A DNA stretch of 64,000 bases from Bacteroidota bacterium (GTDB lineage Bacteria; Bacteroidota; Bacteroidia; UKL13-3): NCBI GenBank assembly GCA_027488905.1, contig JAIYAT010000010.1, positions 300,702 through 364,701 of the forward strand. The letters run 5' to 3'. The notes under the pieces were generated by a model. That model did no database searches, was not told where the DNA came from, and saw only the letters and a program-made list of their open reading frames with translations. Made by a program: the position numbers and the translations under genes. Of the stretch, positions 1 to 7,074 are shown one piece after another (position 1 is the stretch's first letter; each line of letters begins with the position of its first letter).

Positions 1-409
1 TATCCAAATCCCATTTTTTGATGTTTGTATAATGATGGTGGGCATTTAGATGTCTTAGTTTCCAGAAATAAGGACTAGTACCTAAAAAGTAAAATACACC
101 TTGTCCAATTTTGTTTATTCTTTTTCCATTACTAAAATTTCCATGAATTGATTCATGTCCAATAACCAAAATAAGGGGTACACTAATTATGCCCAAAAAA
201 ACAATGGTAAATAAATAATAAATTGAATTATAATTAAATTGCCATAAAAACAAAATGGCAATCAAAAATGTCAAAAATATTAATCCACCAATAATTAATT
301 GAGACTGATTAATCTTTTTATGATCTGCATTTTGATAAATGTGTTCGACCATCTTTCTAAGATTGTCAAAACTTTCTTCCTTTACTTTTTCTCTAAATCT
401 TAATTTCAT
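1..409 (-). CDS. Membrane fatty acid desaturase, N-terminal part (runs off the window)
   Basis: The minus strand is open from ATG at 409 to the window edge (136 codons, no stop). The translation begins MKLRFREKVKEESFDN, has hydrophobic stretches around residues 42-58 and 63-82, then GHESIHG (HxxxH box) near residue 84, and RHLNAHHHYTN (HxxHH box) near residue 120. Spaced His boxes after a membrane hairpin are diagnostic of the di-iron fatty acid desaturase family, probably the linoleoyl-CoA/acyl-lipid type. The third His box should lie beyond the left edge. The substrate and double-bond position cannot be told. It lies beside the cassette region but looks like an ordinary chromosomal gene. 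Confidence 0.85.
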   Translation of the reverse strand, partial: MKLRFREKVKEESFDNLRKMVEHIYQNADHKKINQSQLIIGGLIFLTFLIAILFLWQFNYNSIYYLFTIVFLGIISVPLILVIGHESIHGNFSNGKRINKIGQGVFYFLGTSPYFWKLRHLNAHHHYTNIKKWDLD

Positions 410-532
410 ACTTGAATGTTTGCCAACGTCGGCGTGTGAAAAAACCTCTCCACACTGTTTAGCGTAAAATTATTGAAAAGTGTGTGATTAAGCAAGTGGC
501 TTTGTATTTAAATTTGCTTCAACAAAAGAGGT

Positions 533-863
533 ATGAATTATATATTAGGAAGTAACCGAGGGCAGTTTGAGTTTAGTTGTTTAGAGGATGCGGTTGAGCA
601 AGATAATCAGCACCATCAAAAGGAAGTGGGGATATAACCATACCAACTTAAAGGGATTAAAGAAAGTAAACGGAGAGTTTGCATTAATCATGACAGTTTA
701 CAACATCAAACGTTGCATAAACATACTAGGCCTTGAGAAATTAATGGAGGAAATTAATAATTGGAAGCCTGATTATAAGGGGATGGCTTTGCTTTTGTTA
801 AAAACAACCCATTTTAAAGCGATATCAAAGCATTTAATCATGGAAAGAAAAATGGCTGCATAA
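533..863 (+). pseudogene. IS1182-type transposase with a large internal deletion
   Basis: Two ends of one transposase are joined out of frame. ATG at 533 reads MNYILGSNRGQFEFSCLEDAVEQDN, the usual start of IS1182-family transposases, and runs to a stop near 633. The second frame (588-863) reads ISTIKRKWGYNHTNLKGLKKVNGEF followed by IMTVYNIKRCINILG, which is the usual C-terminal end. The several hundred residues between, with the first DDE acidic residues, are missing. The junction is near base 605. I could not find convincing terminal inverted repeats. It is a dead or non-autonomous remnant at the edge of an accessory region. Confidence 0.7.
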
Positions 864-957
864 TCATAACTCAAAAAATGAATGCGGCATATCGCTTTGT
901 TATACTTCTTAGACCATCAAATCCAACCAATTTTCAACCAAAACTTAGTTTTTTCAC

Positions 958-1101
958 AACCTGACGTGTTGCAGCTTGGCGAAGTAAGGGAATGGTTACC
1001 TCAAATTTTGTCTCGTGCAGTTTACTTCAAAAATAAACTTTTCTGCCGTTTCTTTTTCCTTAAAAGCTTCAAGCCCTTATTGCAGCCAAACGCGTGTTAC
1101 C
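958..1101 (-). repeat. attC-like palindrome 0 (weak)
   Basis: The element follows the 3' end of the 167-residue membrane protein gene. The outer bases read AAC near 958 and GTTACC at 1096-1101. Inner arms pair around CTTGGCGAAGTAAGGG on the left with CCCTTATTGCAGCCAA on the right. Size and layout resemble the three clearer palindromes at 1659, 2350 and 3374, but the core sequence is less well conserved. An open frame at 882-1127 on the plus strand runs through it and looks like chance. Nothing else is evident between 864 and 1147. Confidence 0.4.
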
Positions 1102-1147
1102 TGCTGTTATTTTTTCTGTCGTATTAGATGTCCTGAATTTTAATTTA

Positions 1148-1651
1148 TTAATGTCCGCCAAGCGTCGGAAAAAAAAATTTGATAATATTTGTAAAGAGCA
1201 TTAATCCAATTATCATTAATATTAACTGTCCTGTTTTTTTTGTCTTGAGTTGAAATGCAATCAGAAATGATAATGCTGTCCCGAAGAACGAAACACCAAT
1301 TGTACCAAGCAAAAAATAATAAATGTGGTCATGCAAAGTGTCTGCGATAAGAGTTGGTTGTCGCACCGTTTGAAAAATTACTTCTGAAGAAAAGCAAATT
1401 ATTGTCCCCAAAAGTGTAAGCCTAGTTATGGTTGTCTCAGGTTGTAATTTAAGAAATTTCTTTTGAGCAAATATTAATATTGTTAACAGAAGTCCAACTA
1501 AAATTATGCCTTCAATTTTTATTGGTGTTTGAGGAATTTTGTCTGGAATGTCGAATGGTGAGAAAAAAATTATCCACCAAGATATGAGTTGTCCTGCCAA
1601 TAATAGTAATATGAATTTTATAATTGTCGGTCTCATTTTGTTGTCGTGCAT
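1148..1651 (-). CDS. Small integral membrane protein (cassette gene)
   Basis: The protein has 167 residues with four predicted membrane segments (about 9-28, 46-62, 78-95 or 110-132, and 140-160), short polar loops and no recognisable catalytic motif. I do not recognise the family. It may start at MHDNKMRPT or at the internal MRPT six codons later. It is the last of four same-strand genes, each followed by an attC-like palindrome (here the weak one at 958-1101), which is the arrangement expected of integron cassettes. Confidence 0.6.
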   Translation of the reverse strand: MHDNKMRPTIIKFILLLLAGQLISWWIIFFSPFDIPDKIPQTPIKIEGIILVGLLLTILIFAQKKFLKLQPETTITRLTLLGTIICFSSEVIFQTVRQPTLIADTLHDHIYYFLLGTIGVSFFGTALSFLIAFQLKTKKTGQLILMIIGLMLFTNIIKFFFPTLGGH

Positions 1652-1658
1652 AATAGCA

Positions 1659-1788
1659 GGTAACGGTTGGCAGCTACAAGAAGTTGGCGATTTCGAAGCA
1701 CAAAACTGTCTGCCAGCATTGAACTTGTTACGAAGTACAAAGCTTCATTTAACCACTGAACCGCCAATTTCTTGTAGGTGCTGTTAGC
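1659..1788 (-). repeat. attC-like palindrome 1
   Basis: GGTAACG at 1659-1665 and GTTAGC at 1783-1788 bound a 130-bp imperfect palindrome. The arms share CTACAAGAA.TTGGCG in inverted orientation, and the centre holds unpaired sequence. It lies directly 3' of the GNAT gene. Outer GYTAAC/GTTAGC cores, unpaired bases within the arms and a non-conserved centre match the architecture of integron attC sites. Confidence 0.55.
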
Positions 1789-1840
1789 GGTTGGCATTCT
1801 TTTCGTCCAATATTGTGTCGTTTGGTTTTGCATTGTCTTG

Positions 1841-2308
1841 TTACAATTCTTTTTTCATAACAACGATGTCTTTACCACCCAATGCAAGTCGTTCCAGTTG
1901 TTGCCAGTCAAGTCGCTTGTATAAATTTTCTGCTGTATGAGTAAATAGATAAATTTCTTTAAGTCCCAGGTTTTTTGAATGGTTTTGAATGTGATTACAA
2001 ATTAATGCTCCTAATCCTTTTCCTCTGTCGTCTGGTTTTGTATAAACTAATGCTAACCAGTTTTTGTAAATTTTAAGTCGTGGTTCTTTGTCCAGCAGTC
2101 CAACGTGGTTGTATAGTCCGCCTGTTGCAATTGGTTTGTTGTCCAGCGTCATTAAAACTTGAAACTCGTAATTGTCTGCCGAAAGTTTTTTTGTTTTTTC
2201 AATTGTGGTCTGAACGGGAATGTTCCACTCTGTTAAATACCAGTCCGCAATAAGTGCAATATTTTCGTTGTCGTCAGGTGTAATTATTTGATATTTTATG
2301 TCTGTCAT
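1841..2308 (-). CDS. GNAT-family N-acetyltransferase (cassette gene)
   Basis: The protein has 155 residues with the GNAT acetyl-CoA loop RGKGLG at residues 95-100 (motif A, R/QxxGxG/A), preceded by the beta-strand NWLALVYTKP and followed by the helix ALICNHIQNHSKNLGL. The C-terminal LYKRLDWQQLER segment corresponds to motif B. It should transfer an acetyl group from acetyl-CoA to an unknown amine, possibly a small molecule or antibiotic. GNAT genes are frequent integron cargo, and here the gene sits between palindromes 1659-1788 and 2350-2477. Confidence 0.85.
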   Translation of the reverse strand: MTDIKYQIITPDDNENIALIADWYLTEWNIPVQTTIEKTKKLSADNYEFQVLMTLDNKPIATGGLYNHVGLLDKEPRLKIYKNWLALVYTKPDDRGKGLGALICNHIQNHSKNLGLKEIYLFTHTAENLYKRLDWQQLERLALGGKDIVVMKKEL

Positions 2309-2349
2309 AATTTACAATGTCTGTTGAAGTGTGGTCGTCTATGCTTACC

Positions 2350-2477
2350 GCTAACGTTCCTGCGCACTAACGCAGGCCGGGTTTAGAAAGATTAATTGTC
2401 CGGCTAAGATAATTTTTTAAGGACTCATATGCTCCGGTCTGCCAATTCAGCCCGGCTTGAGCCAGTGCGCTGTTAGC
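2350..2477 (-). repeat. attC-like palindrome 2
   Basis: GCTAACG at 2350-2356 and GTTAGC at 2472-2477 are the outer cores. The left arm GCGCACT...GCCGGGTTTAGAA pairs with the right arm TTCAGCCCGGCTTGAGCCAGTGCGC, leaving extra unpaired bases (TTCCT, AACGCAG) on one side only. One-sided extrahelical bases are a hallmark of attC recognition. The element lies 3' of the 292-residue secreted protein gene. Confidence 0.6.
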
Positions 2478-2482
2478 CGCAG

Positions 2483-3361
2483 TTATTTCAGTCGCTTCAT
2501 TTTCCATTTATCGTTTTTATTCCAATACTCAATGGATTTGACCTTTCCAAACTCGTTATAATCCAGTGTTACACCTCCTCCTACAAAACGCATTAATTTC
2601 CCCTGTCGGTTGGTAATTGTGGTTGAAATAATATTACCCCTAATATCCGAGGTCGTTTGTATTGTGCAATCCCCACAGAAACTATAATAGCTCTGAGTCG
2701 TGTCAAAGTTAATATCATATGCAAAGTCCTTTGTGAAATGAATGGATGAAACATCTTGCTCTTTCGTCCAGTGAGTCCTGAGAGAACTACTCTTCGCCTG
2801 TTCAAAAGTTTGTCCAACAGTCCCATCGTGGTAGTAAATGGTTTCTCTTATTAAGCCTCTCCTTTGGTGGTAAATGCTCTGCTTCCTTTTGATTCCTGTC
2901 GAATAGAACCAATTTTCATAAAAAAGTGAATCTTTATCAAAAGGCATTTTATAGGATTCGGGGCTAGCGGTAACATAGTCCCATGTTGGGCCCCACCACT
3001 GATAATAAATCCAGTTTCCGACCTTAAAAGTGGTGTCTGAATTTTTACGGTATGCTCCCGTTCGGAACGTCCATAAACTATCGTCTTTATATGTTCCAAT
3101 AGTAAGGAAGTTGCCGTAGACGTTGTATTCTAAGAAGCAACCGCTAACCTTGTTGTCAACTAAATTGAACGAGTAGTGAAGTTTCGCAGTGTCATTGTTA
3201 AAAAACACTTTCCATTTTCCGTTTGGTAGAACAGTCGGGATATCGTGTAAATCAATTGTATCAAGAGCGAAAAATGTGTCGGTAGGAGAAGCAATCCTTT
3301 TGTATTTCTGTCCGAAAACAGAGAATGGGACTAAAGTCATTAAAATCAATAATCGCGTCAT
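2483..3361 (-). CDS. Secreted hypothetical protein with MORN/YwqK-like segments
   Basis: The protein has 292 residues and starts with the signal peptide MTRLLILMTLVPFSVFG|Q. The mature part is rich in Tyr, Trp and Phe in short repeating segments (GxWxxYxxNG-like: GCFLEYNVYGNFLTIGTYKDD, VGNWIYYQWWG) resembling MORN-variant or YwqK-type repeats. There is no catalytic motif. It is probably periplasmic or surface-exposed, with unknown role. It is a cassette gene between palindromes 2350-2477 and 3374-3503. Confidence 0.6.
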   Translation of the reverse strand: MTRLLILMTLVPFSVFGQKYKRIASPTDTFFALDTIDLHDIPTVLPNGKWKVFFNNDTAKLHYSFNLVDNKVSGCFLEYNVYGNFLTIGTYKDDSLWTFRTGAYRKNSDTTFKVGNWIYYQWWGPTWDYVTASPESYKMPFDKDSLFYENWFYSTGIKRKQSIYHQRRGLIRETIYYHDGTVGQTFEQAKSSSLRTHWTKEQDVSSIHFTKDFAYDINFDTTQSYYSFCGDCTIQTTSDIRGNIISTTITNRQGKLMRFVGGGVTLDYNEFGKVKSIEYWNKNDKWKMKRLK

Positions 3362-3373
3362 TTTATAATTTTG

Positions 3374-3503
3374 GCTAACGTTCCCACGCTTGGCGCAGTG
3401 GGGGATTTTGGAAAACTAAATTGTCAACCAGCACGAATTTACAATAGAAGCACAAACTTTCTATGAACGATGTTAGCCCCCATTGCGCCAAACGTGTGTT
3501 AGC
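3374..3503 (-). repeat. attC-like palindrome 3 (best example)
   Basis: GCTAACG at 3374-3380 and GTTAGC at 3498-3503 flank a 130-bp palindrome. The left arm CCCACGCTTGGCGCAGTGGGGG pairs almost completely with the right arm CCCCCATTGCGCCAAACGTGTG. The central 70 bp is unpaired and AT-rich, with a second GTTAGCC at 3472. It lies 3' of the 297-residue gene. Its first bases (GCTAACGTTCC) are shared with palindrome 2. Confidence 0.6.
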
Positions 3504-3513
3504 ACCAGTAGTT

Positions 3514-4407
3514 CTATTCATTCGGTTTTACGTTTACTAATTTTTCAATTTGAACTCTTTCAAAAAAGTCAGCAAGTTTCAACTCGATTTTTGTCGAGTT
3601 GAAAATGTCCTTGACTTTTTCTGCTTTTTCAGGGTGTATTATTTTACAATTTTTAAATTCAAAATCGGTAAGGTAACTTCCAAATCTTTCCTTAAACGTG
3701 TCAGCACTTATTAGTCCAACTTCTTCAATTGTCCTGAATAATTTTTTATAATTCTTTGTCAACAAGTAATAGTCAGCAGGAGGAAAAACATTTGGTAAGT
3801 ATTGTGTCCAAGTGCAGATTGTTACTATTAGTCCGTCTGACTTACTTTTAAACAAGTAGAGTTTTGGAACATAATAGTTGCCACCTAATTTTTCTTGTAA
3901 TAATGACTTGTTGCGATTATAGTTATAAAAGTCATTTGATTTCTCTAACGGATAAAATTCAAGTTCGTATTCCTTAAAAAAGTTTGTGGAGTTTCTTGAA
4001 TTTGTTTCCGACCAATTTTCATAAAGTTCTTTTTCCTTTGGTTTTAAAGGATTGTCTGGGTCGGTTGTTGATTGTGGGTTAAGAACAAATAAATCAAGGT
4101 CTTTTATGAATTTGTCAACGAACTCAAATGCAAACTGTCCAAAAAAGTCTGGTCTTAGATAATTTAAGTTGAAAGTAAAATGAGTGTTGTCAAAGTCAGC
4201 AAAGTTTTCAAATAGCTCAATAGCTTCTTCGTCAGTTTCAGGTTCATTTTGGTCAACCGAAAAATATGTTTCCGTGTCTTCGTCTTCCACAAACCATTGT
4301 TTATCACTTTCACTTGTTGAAGTCAAGTTATTGTTTAAATATTCTGCGATTTTACTTTCTGTCAAGTCTGAATTTTTTCTCTTGTAAAAGTATAGGTCGT
4401 AACTCAT
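3514..4407 (-). CDS. Acidic soluble hypothetical protein (cassette gene)
   Basis: The protein has 297 residues starting MSYDLYFYKRKNSDLTESK, with no signal peptide or membrane segment, and is rich in Asp, Glu, Phe and Tyr. I do not recognise a catalytic family; small acidic proteins with a MSYDLxFYK start occur as stand-alone genes in mobile or polymorphic-toxin settings and could be immunity-like, but that is a guess. It is the first of the four cassette genes in transcription order. A lone GCTAAC at 4440-4445 upstream may be the remaining half of another attC. Confidence 0.55.
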   Translation of the reverse strand: MSYDLYFYKRKNSDLTESKIAEYLNNNLTSTSESDKQWFVEDEDTETYFSVDQNEPETDEEAIELFENFADFDNTHFTFNLNYLRPDFFGQFAFEFVDKFIKDLDLFVLNPQSTTDPDNPLKPKEKELYENWSETNSRNSTNFFKEYELEFYPLEKSNDFYNYNRNKSLLQEKLGGNYYVPKLYLFKSKSDGLIVTICTWTQYLPNVFPPADYYLLTKNYKKLFRTIEEVGLISADTFKERFGSYLTDFEFKNCKIIHPEKAEKVKDIFNSTKIELKLADFFERVQIEKLVNVKPNE

Positions 4408-4643
4408 TGTATGTTCGTTTGTGTCGTTTTACTATTGGTGCTAACTCTTTTATATGCGAAGCAAAATACTAAATTAAGGTTAATTATTGTGTAATTGCCG
4501 ATAGTAATTATCGTTTTATTGAAAGTTAGCAATTGATAAATTTAGGTTCAGAAATTAAATACTTATGCAGTTTACCAATAGCGTTTCTCATCAACCCAAA
4601 TTGCTTGATAAAGAAGATTTTAGCATCTATTCACTCTTGCTCT

Positions 4644-4965
4644 ATACCTCTTATAGAGTAGCTTCGCACCTCTTATGGAGTAGCACCGCACCTCTTATGG
4701 AGTAGCACTGCACCTCTTATGGAGTAGCACCGCACCTCTTGTGGAGTAGCTTCCCACCTCTTGTGGAGTAGCTTCGCACCTCTTATAGAGTAGCTTCGCA
4801 CCTCTTATGGAGTAGCTTCGCACCATTTGGGTAGTAGCTTCCCACCTCTTATGGAGTAGCTTCGCACCTCTTGTGGAGTAGCTTCCCACCATTTGTGGAG
4901 TAGCTTCCCACCATTTAGGTAGTAGCTCCCCACCATTTGTATAGTTGCTCCCCACCTAATGGGAC
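4644..4965. repeat. 22-bp tandem repeat array (about 14 units)
   Basis: Units of the form CACCTCTTATGGAGTAGCTTCG follow each other head to tail with variants (TTATAG/TTGTGG/ATTTGG; CTTCGCA/CTTCCCA/CACCGCA). The last units, near 4905-4965, diverge to GTAGCTCCCCACC. Because 22 is not a multiple of 3, the minus-strand frame through it gives a 22-residue repeat every three units. I take that as a by-product, not a gene. A single inverted unit (GTGCGAAGCTATTCCATAA) occurs at 43620. Between 4966 and 5170 I see nothing else coding. Confidence 0.85.
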
Positions 4966-5174
4966 TCCCCTTTGTTCTCCTTTTCCAAGACGCTCACACT
5001 CAAACTCTTGCTTTAAACTGTCTAGGTGCTACCTTGGTATAACATGAAGTTGCGCCAGAAGCCAGATGCTTGGATCTTAGCACCGAGAAAGAGTGTATTA
5101 GTACCCAGCACGCTGCAAGGCCAGAAGCTAGAAGCCAGCTGCCAGAGGCGGACCACCAGGAGCTCCTTAAGCGT

Positions 5175-5195
5175 GTAAATTAGATTGTGTAAACT
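5175..5195. repeat. Dispersed 21-bp repeat, copy 1
   Basis: A 21-bp sequence beginning GTAAATTAGATTG and ending TAAACT is repeated exactly at 43648-43668. In both places it is followed within about 20 bp by a TANNTTTG-like promoter element (5202-5209 and 43673-43680), and in both places a unit of the 22-bp tandem repeat lies just upstream. It overlaps the first possible TTG of recX, which makes that upstream start unlikely. Confidence 0.7.
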
Positions 5196-5214
5196 CTTGC
5201 TTACTTTTGCCCTA

Positions 5215-5691
5215 TTGGAATCTAAAAAGAAATACATCAGCAACAACGATGCTTTGATAAAAGCTGCCTCTTTCTGCGCCTACCAAGAGCGTTGCCACAA
5301 GGAGCTTAAAGAGAAGTTAGCAGAGTGGGGCATTTATAGCCTAGAGGCAGATGAATTGATGGTGAAGCTTATCGAATTAAACTATTTAAACGAGGAACGT
5401 TTCGCCCAAGCCTTTGCTGGAGGCAAGTTTAGGGTCAAACAATGGGGGAAATTGCGCATCAAACAAGAACTTAAACTACGCGATGTGTCCGACTATTGCA
5501 TCAACAAGGGCCTAAAAGAAATTGAAGACCAAGATTACCGAGATACCTTAAGGGAAGTATTGGAAAAGAAACTTAGCAGTTTGGGTAAACTAAAGGCTCC
5601 CGAGGCCAAAAACAAGGCCTATAAATATGCCCTTTCTAGGGGGTTTGAACCCAATTTGATTTGGGAACTTTTGTCGGATATAAAGCTTTGA
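5215..5691 (+). CDS. recX: Regulatory protein RecX
   Basis: The protein has about 158 residues made of three-helix repeats, with the RecX signatures CAYQERCHKELKEKL, IELNYLNEERFAQAFAGGKFRVKQWGKLRIKQEL and DYCINKGLKEI. RecX binds RecA filaments and limits strand exchange. There is no ATG. The open frame extends to TTG at 5185, inside a dispersed repeat and upstream of the TACTTTTG element at 5202-5209, so I prefer TTG at 5215, giving LESKKKYIS, close to where the family normally starts. The start codon remains uncertain. The word GGTTTGAACC occurs at 5642-5651 inside the gene. Confidence 0.85.
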   Translation: MESKKKYISNNDALIKAASFCAYQERCHKELKEKLAEWGIYSLEADELMVKLIELNYLNEERFAQAFAGGKFRVKQWGKLRIKQELKLRDVSDYCINKGLKEIEDQDYRDTLREVLEKKLSSLGKLKAPEAKNKAYKYALSRGFEPNLIWELLSDIKL

Positions 5692-5713
5692 ACAAATATT
5701 AGTTTGGCTTGTT

Positions 5714-5721
5714 TATCTTTG
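5714..5721 (+). promoter_or_regulatory. Promoter -7 element for nfu
   Basis: TATCTTTG matches the Bacteroidota -7 consensus TANNTTTG and lies 17 bp before the ATG at 5739. A TTTG at 5687-5690 is 23 bp upstream, longer than the ideal 19. The position supports ATG 5739 over the upstream ATG at 5709, which would place the promoter inside the coding region. Confidence 0.5.
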
Positions 5722-5738
5722 TAACTCAAAATACCATT

Positions 5739-6311
5739 ATGACAGATACTAGCACTTTTTTAGACATATATGCCGAGGCAACGCCAAATCCAGAAACTAT
5801 GAAATTTGTGTGCAACCGCATGATTTTAATGGACGATGCTGTTGATTATCCTACCAAAGAAAAGGCATTCGACTCGCCACTAGCCAAAAACTTATTCGAG
5901 TTTAGTTTTGTAAATGGCGTGTTTATCATGAACAACTTTGTTACCATTACTAGGGTTCCGGGTGCTGAGTGGCACGAATTGATTCCAATTCTCAAAGAAT
6001 TTTTAAAAGCCTACCTCGAAGCTGGCGAACCCATTGTAACAAACCGCAGCACCCCACACAAATATGAAGGTGCTGATAGTTTAATTGTGGCCCAAATTAT
6101 GGACGTATTAGATACCTACATCAAACCCGCAGTAGAAACAGATGGCGGGATGATTTCATTTAAATCTTTTGATGCAGGTATAGTAACTGTAGAACTTAAA
6201 GGTTCATGCAGTGGTTGCCCTTCTAGCACCGTTACCTTAAAGCGCGGTATCGAAGGCATGCTCACACGCATGGTTCCTGAAGTGAAGGAAGTAGTGGCCG
6301 AGAGCTTGTAA
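5739..6311 (+). CDS. nfu: NifU-family iron-sulfur scaffold protein (Nfu)
   Basis: The protein has 190 residues from ATG 5739. The N-terminal Nfu_N domain (about 8-97) starts YAEATPNPETMKFVCNR. The C-terminal NifU domain (about 112-188) contains ETDGG and the cluster-binding CSGC, Cys157 and Cys160. Nfu carries [4Fe-4S] clusters to target enzymes. The last 57 bp have a degenerate duplicate at 13283-13338. The gene follows recX by 47 bp but seems to have its own promoter. Confidence 0.93.
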   Translation: MTDTSTFLDIYAEATPNPETMKFVCNRMILMDDAVDYPTKEKAFDSPLAKNLFEFSFVNGVFIMNNFVTITRVPGAEWHELIPILKEFLKAYLEAGEPIVTNRSTPHKYEGADSLIVAQIMDVLDTYIKPAVETDGGMISFKSFDAGIVTVELKGSCSGCPSSTVTLKRGIEGMLTRMVPEVKEVVAESL

Positions 6312-6390
6312 CTCAGACGCTACAATTTTCCGGTTAAAAATAACCACATTCACCTAGTTAAAAATCATTGTGGGCAAAGCAGTAAATAAA

Positions 6391-6966
6391 ATGAAGGTTG
6401 GTTTAGAGGACATCATACAATCCATTTATTTATTGCCTCAAGAAGTATTGGAAGATGTTTTGGCACAATTTCAACATTTGGAATATCCCAAAAACTATTT
6501 TTTATTGAAACCGGGCAAACCCTGTAAACACCTTTGGTTTATGACAAATGGTGCTGTAAGGTACTTTTACACCAATGACCAAGGAAAGGAAATGAACACT
6601 TGGTTTAGTTTAGACACTCAAATTATCACAGATGCTCCTAGCTTAGTAAATCAAACATTGGCTCAAGAGAGTATTCAACTAATAGAAGATAGTGAAATAC
6701 ATGCCATTGAATATACTTCAATACAAACATTACTTCAAAAGCATCATTCATTTGCCCTTTGGTATATTAAGTTGGTGGAAATGCATTATATAGCACAAAT
6801 TGAGGATAGACTTTCAGATTTACAATTCCTTGATGCAACACAACGCTACCAAAAACTATTAAACCTTTACCCAGACATTACCAATCGCATAAGTCTTGGA
6901 AACATTGCCTCCTACTTAAACATCACTCAAGAAACGCTGAGTAGAATTAGATCGGGCAAACTCTAA
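6391..6966 (+). CDS. Crp/Fnr-family transcriptional regulator
   Basis: The protein has 191 residues from ATG 6391; a GTG at 6370 would add seven. A cyclic-nucleotide-binding-like beta-roll (about 15-115: GKPCKHLWFMTNGAVRYFYTND) is followed by a long dimer helix and a short C-terminal helix-turn-helix (ISLGNIASYLNITQETLSRIRSG). No N-terminal Cys cluster is present, so it is not an Fe-S FNR; Bacteroidota members of this family often lack an obvious ligand. It ends 7 bp before a perfect FNR-type box and 108 bp before the fused hydroxylase gene, which it may control. Confidence 0.88.
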   Translation: MKVGLEDIIQSIYLLPQEVLEDVLAQFQHLEYPKNYFLLKPGKPCKHLWFMTNGAVRYFYTNDQGKEMNTWFSLDTQIITDAPSLVNQTLAQESIQLIEDSEIHAIEYTSIQTLLQKHHSFALWYIKLVEMHYIAQIEDRLSDLQFLDATQRYQKLLNLYPDITNRISLGNIASYLNITQETLSRIRSGKL

Positions 6967-6973
6967 CCATTTT

Positions 6974-6987
6974 TTGATATACATCAA
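6974..6987 (+). promoter_or_regulatory. Perfect FNR/DNR-type operator TTGAT-ATAC-ATCAA
   Basis: TTGAT, four bases, ATCAA is an exact match to the binding site of FNR/DNR-type Crp-family proteins. It lies between a Crp/Fnr regulator gene and the next gene downstream, 88-101 bp before the ATG of the hydroxylase-reductase fusion. That suggests direct control of the downstream operon, possibly in response to oxygen, nitric oxide or redox state. Confidence 0.6.
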
Positions 6988-7040
6988 ACCCCTTTTTGTT
7001 CTAAGTCAAAAGCTTTCATAACCATGCTTTGCAATTTTGC

Positions 7041-7058
7041 AGTGTAAATTATTACACT
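7041..7058 (+). promoter_or_regulatory. Perfect dyad AGTGTAA-ATTA-TTACACT
   Basis: Seven-base arms with a four-base centre form a perfect inverted repeat 17 bp before the ATG at 7075. The position is right for an operator overlapping the transcription start. The arms (TGTAA/TTACA) differ from the FNR box 54 bp upstream, so a second regulator could be involved. Confidence 0.45.
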
Positions 7059-7074
7059 TTAAAATTGGCTCAAA

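Noticed and set aside
882..1127. 81-residue plus-strand open frame
   Set aside because: It runs through the attC-like palindrome and has no recognisable protein pattern.
4695..4955. 86-residue open frame with a 22-residue repeat
   Set aside because: It lies entirely in the 22-bp tandem array; three repeat units equal 66 bp, so any open frame must repeat every 22 residues. There is no start context or neighbour to support a gene.
4644..4965. CRISPR-like array
   Set aside because: Units follow directly with no spacers and vary among themselves, and no cas genes are nearby.
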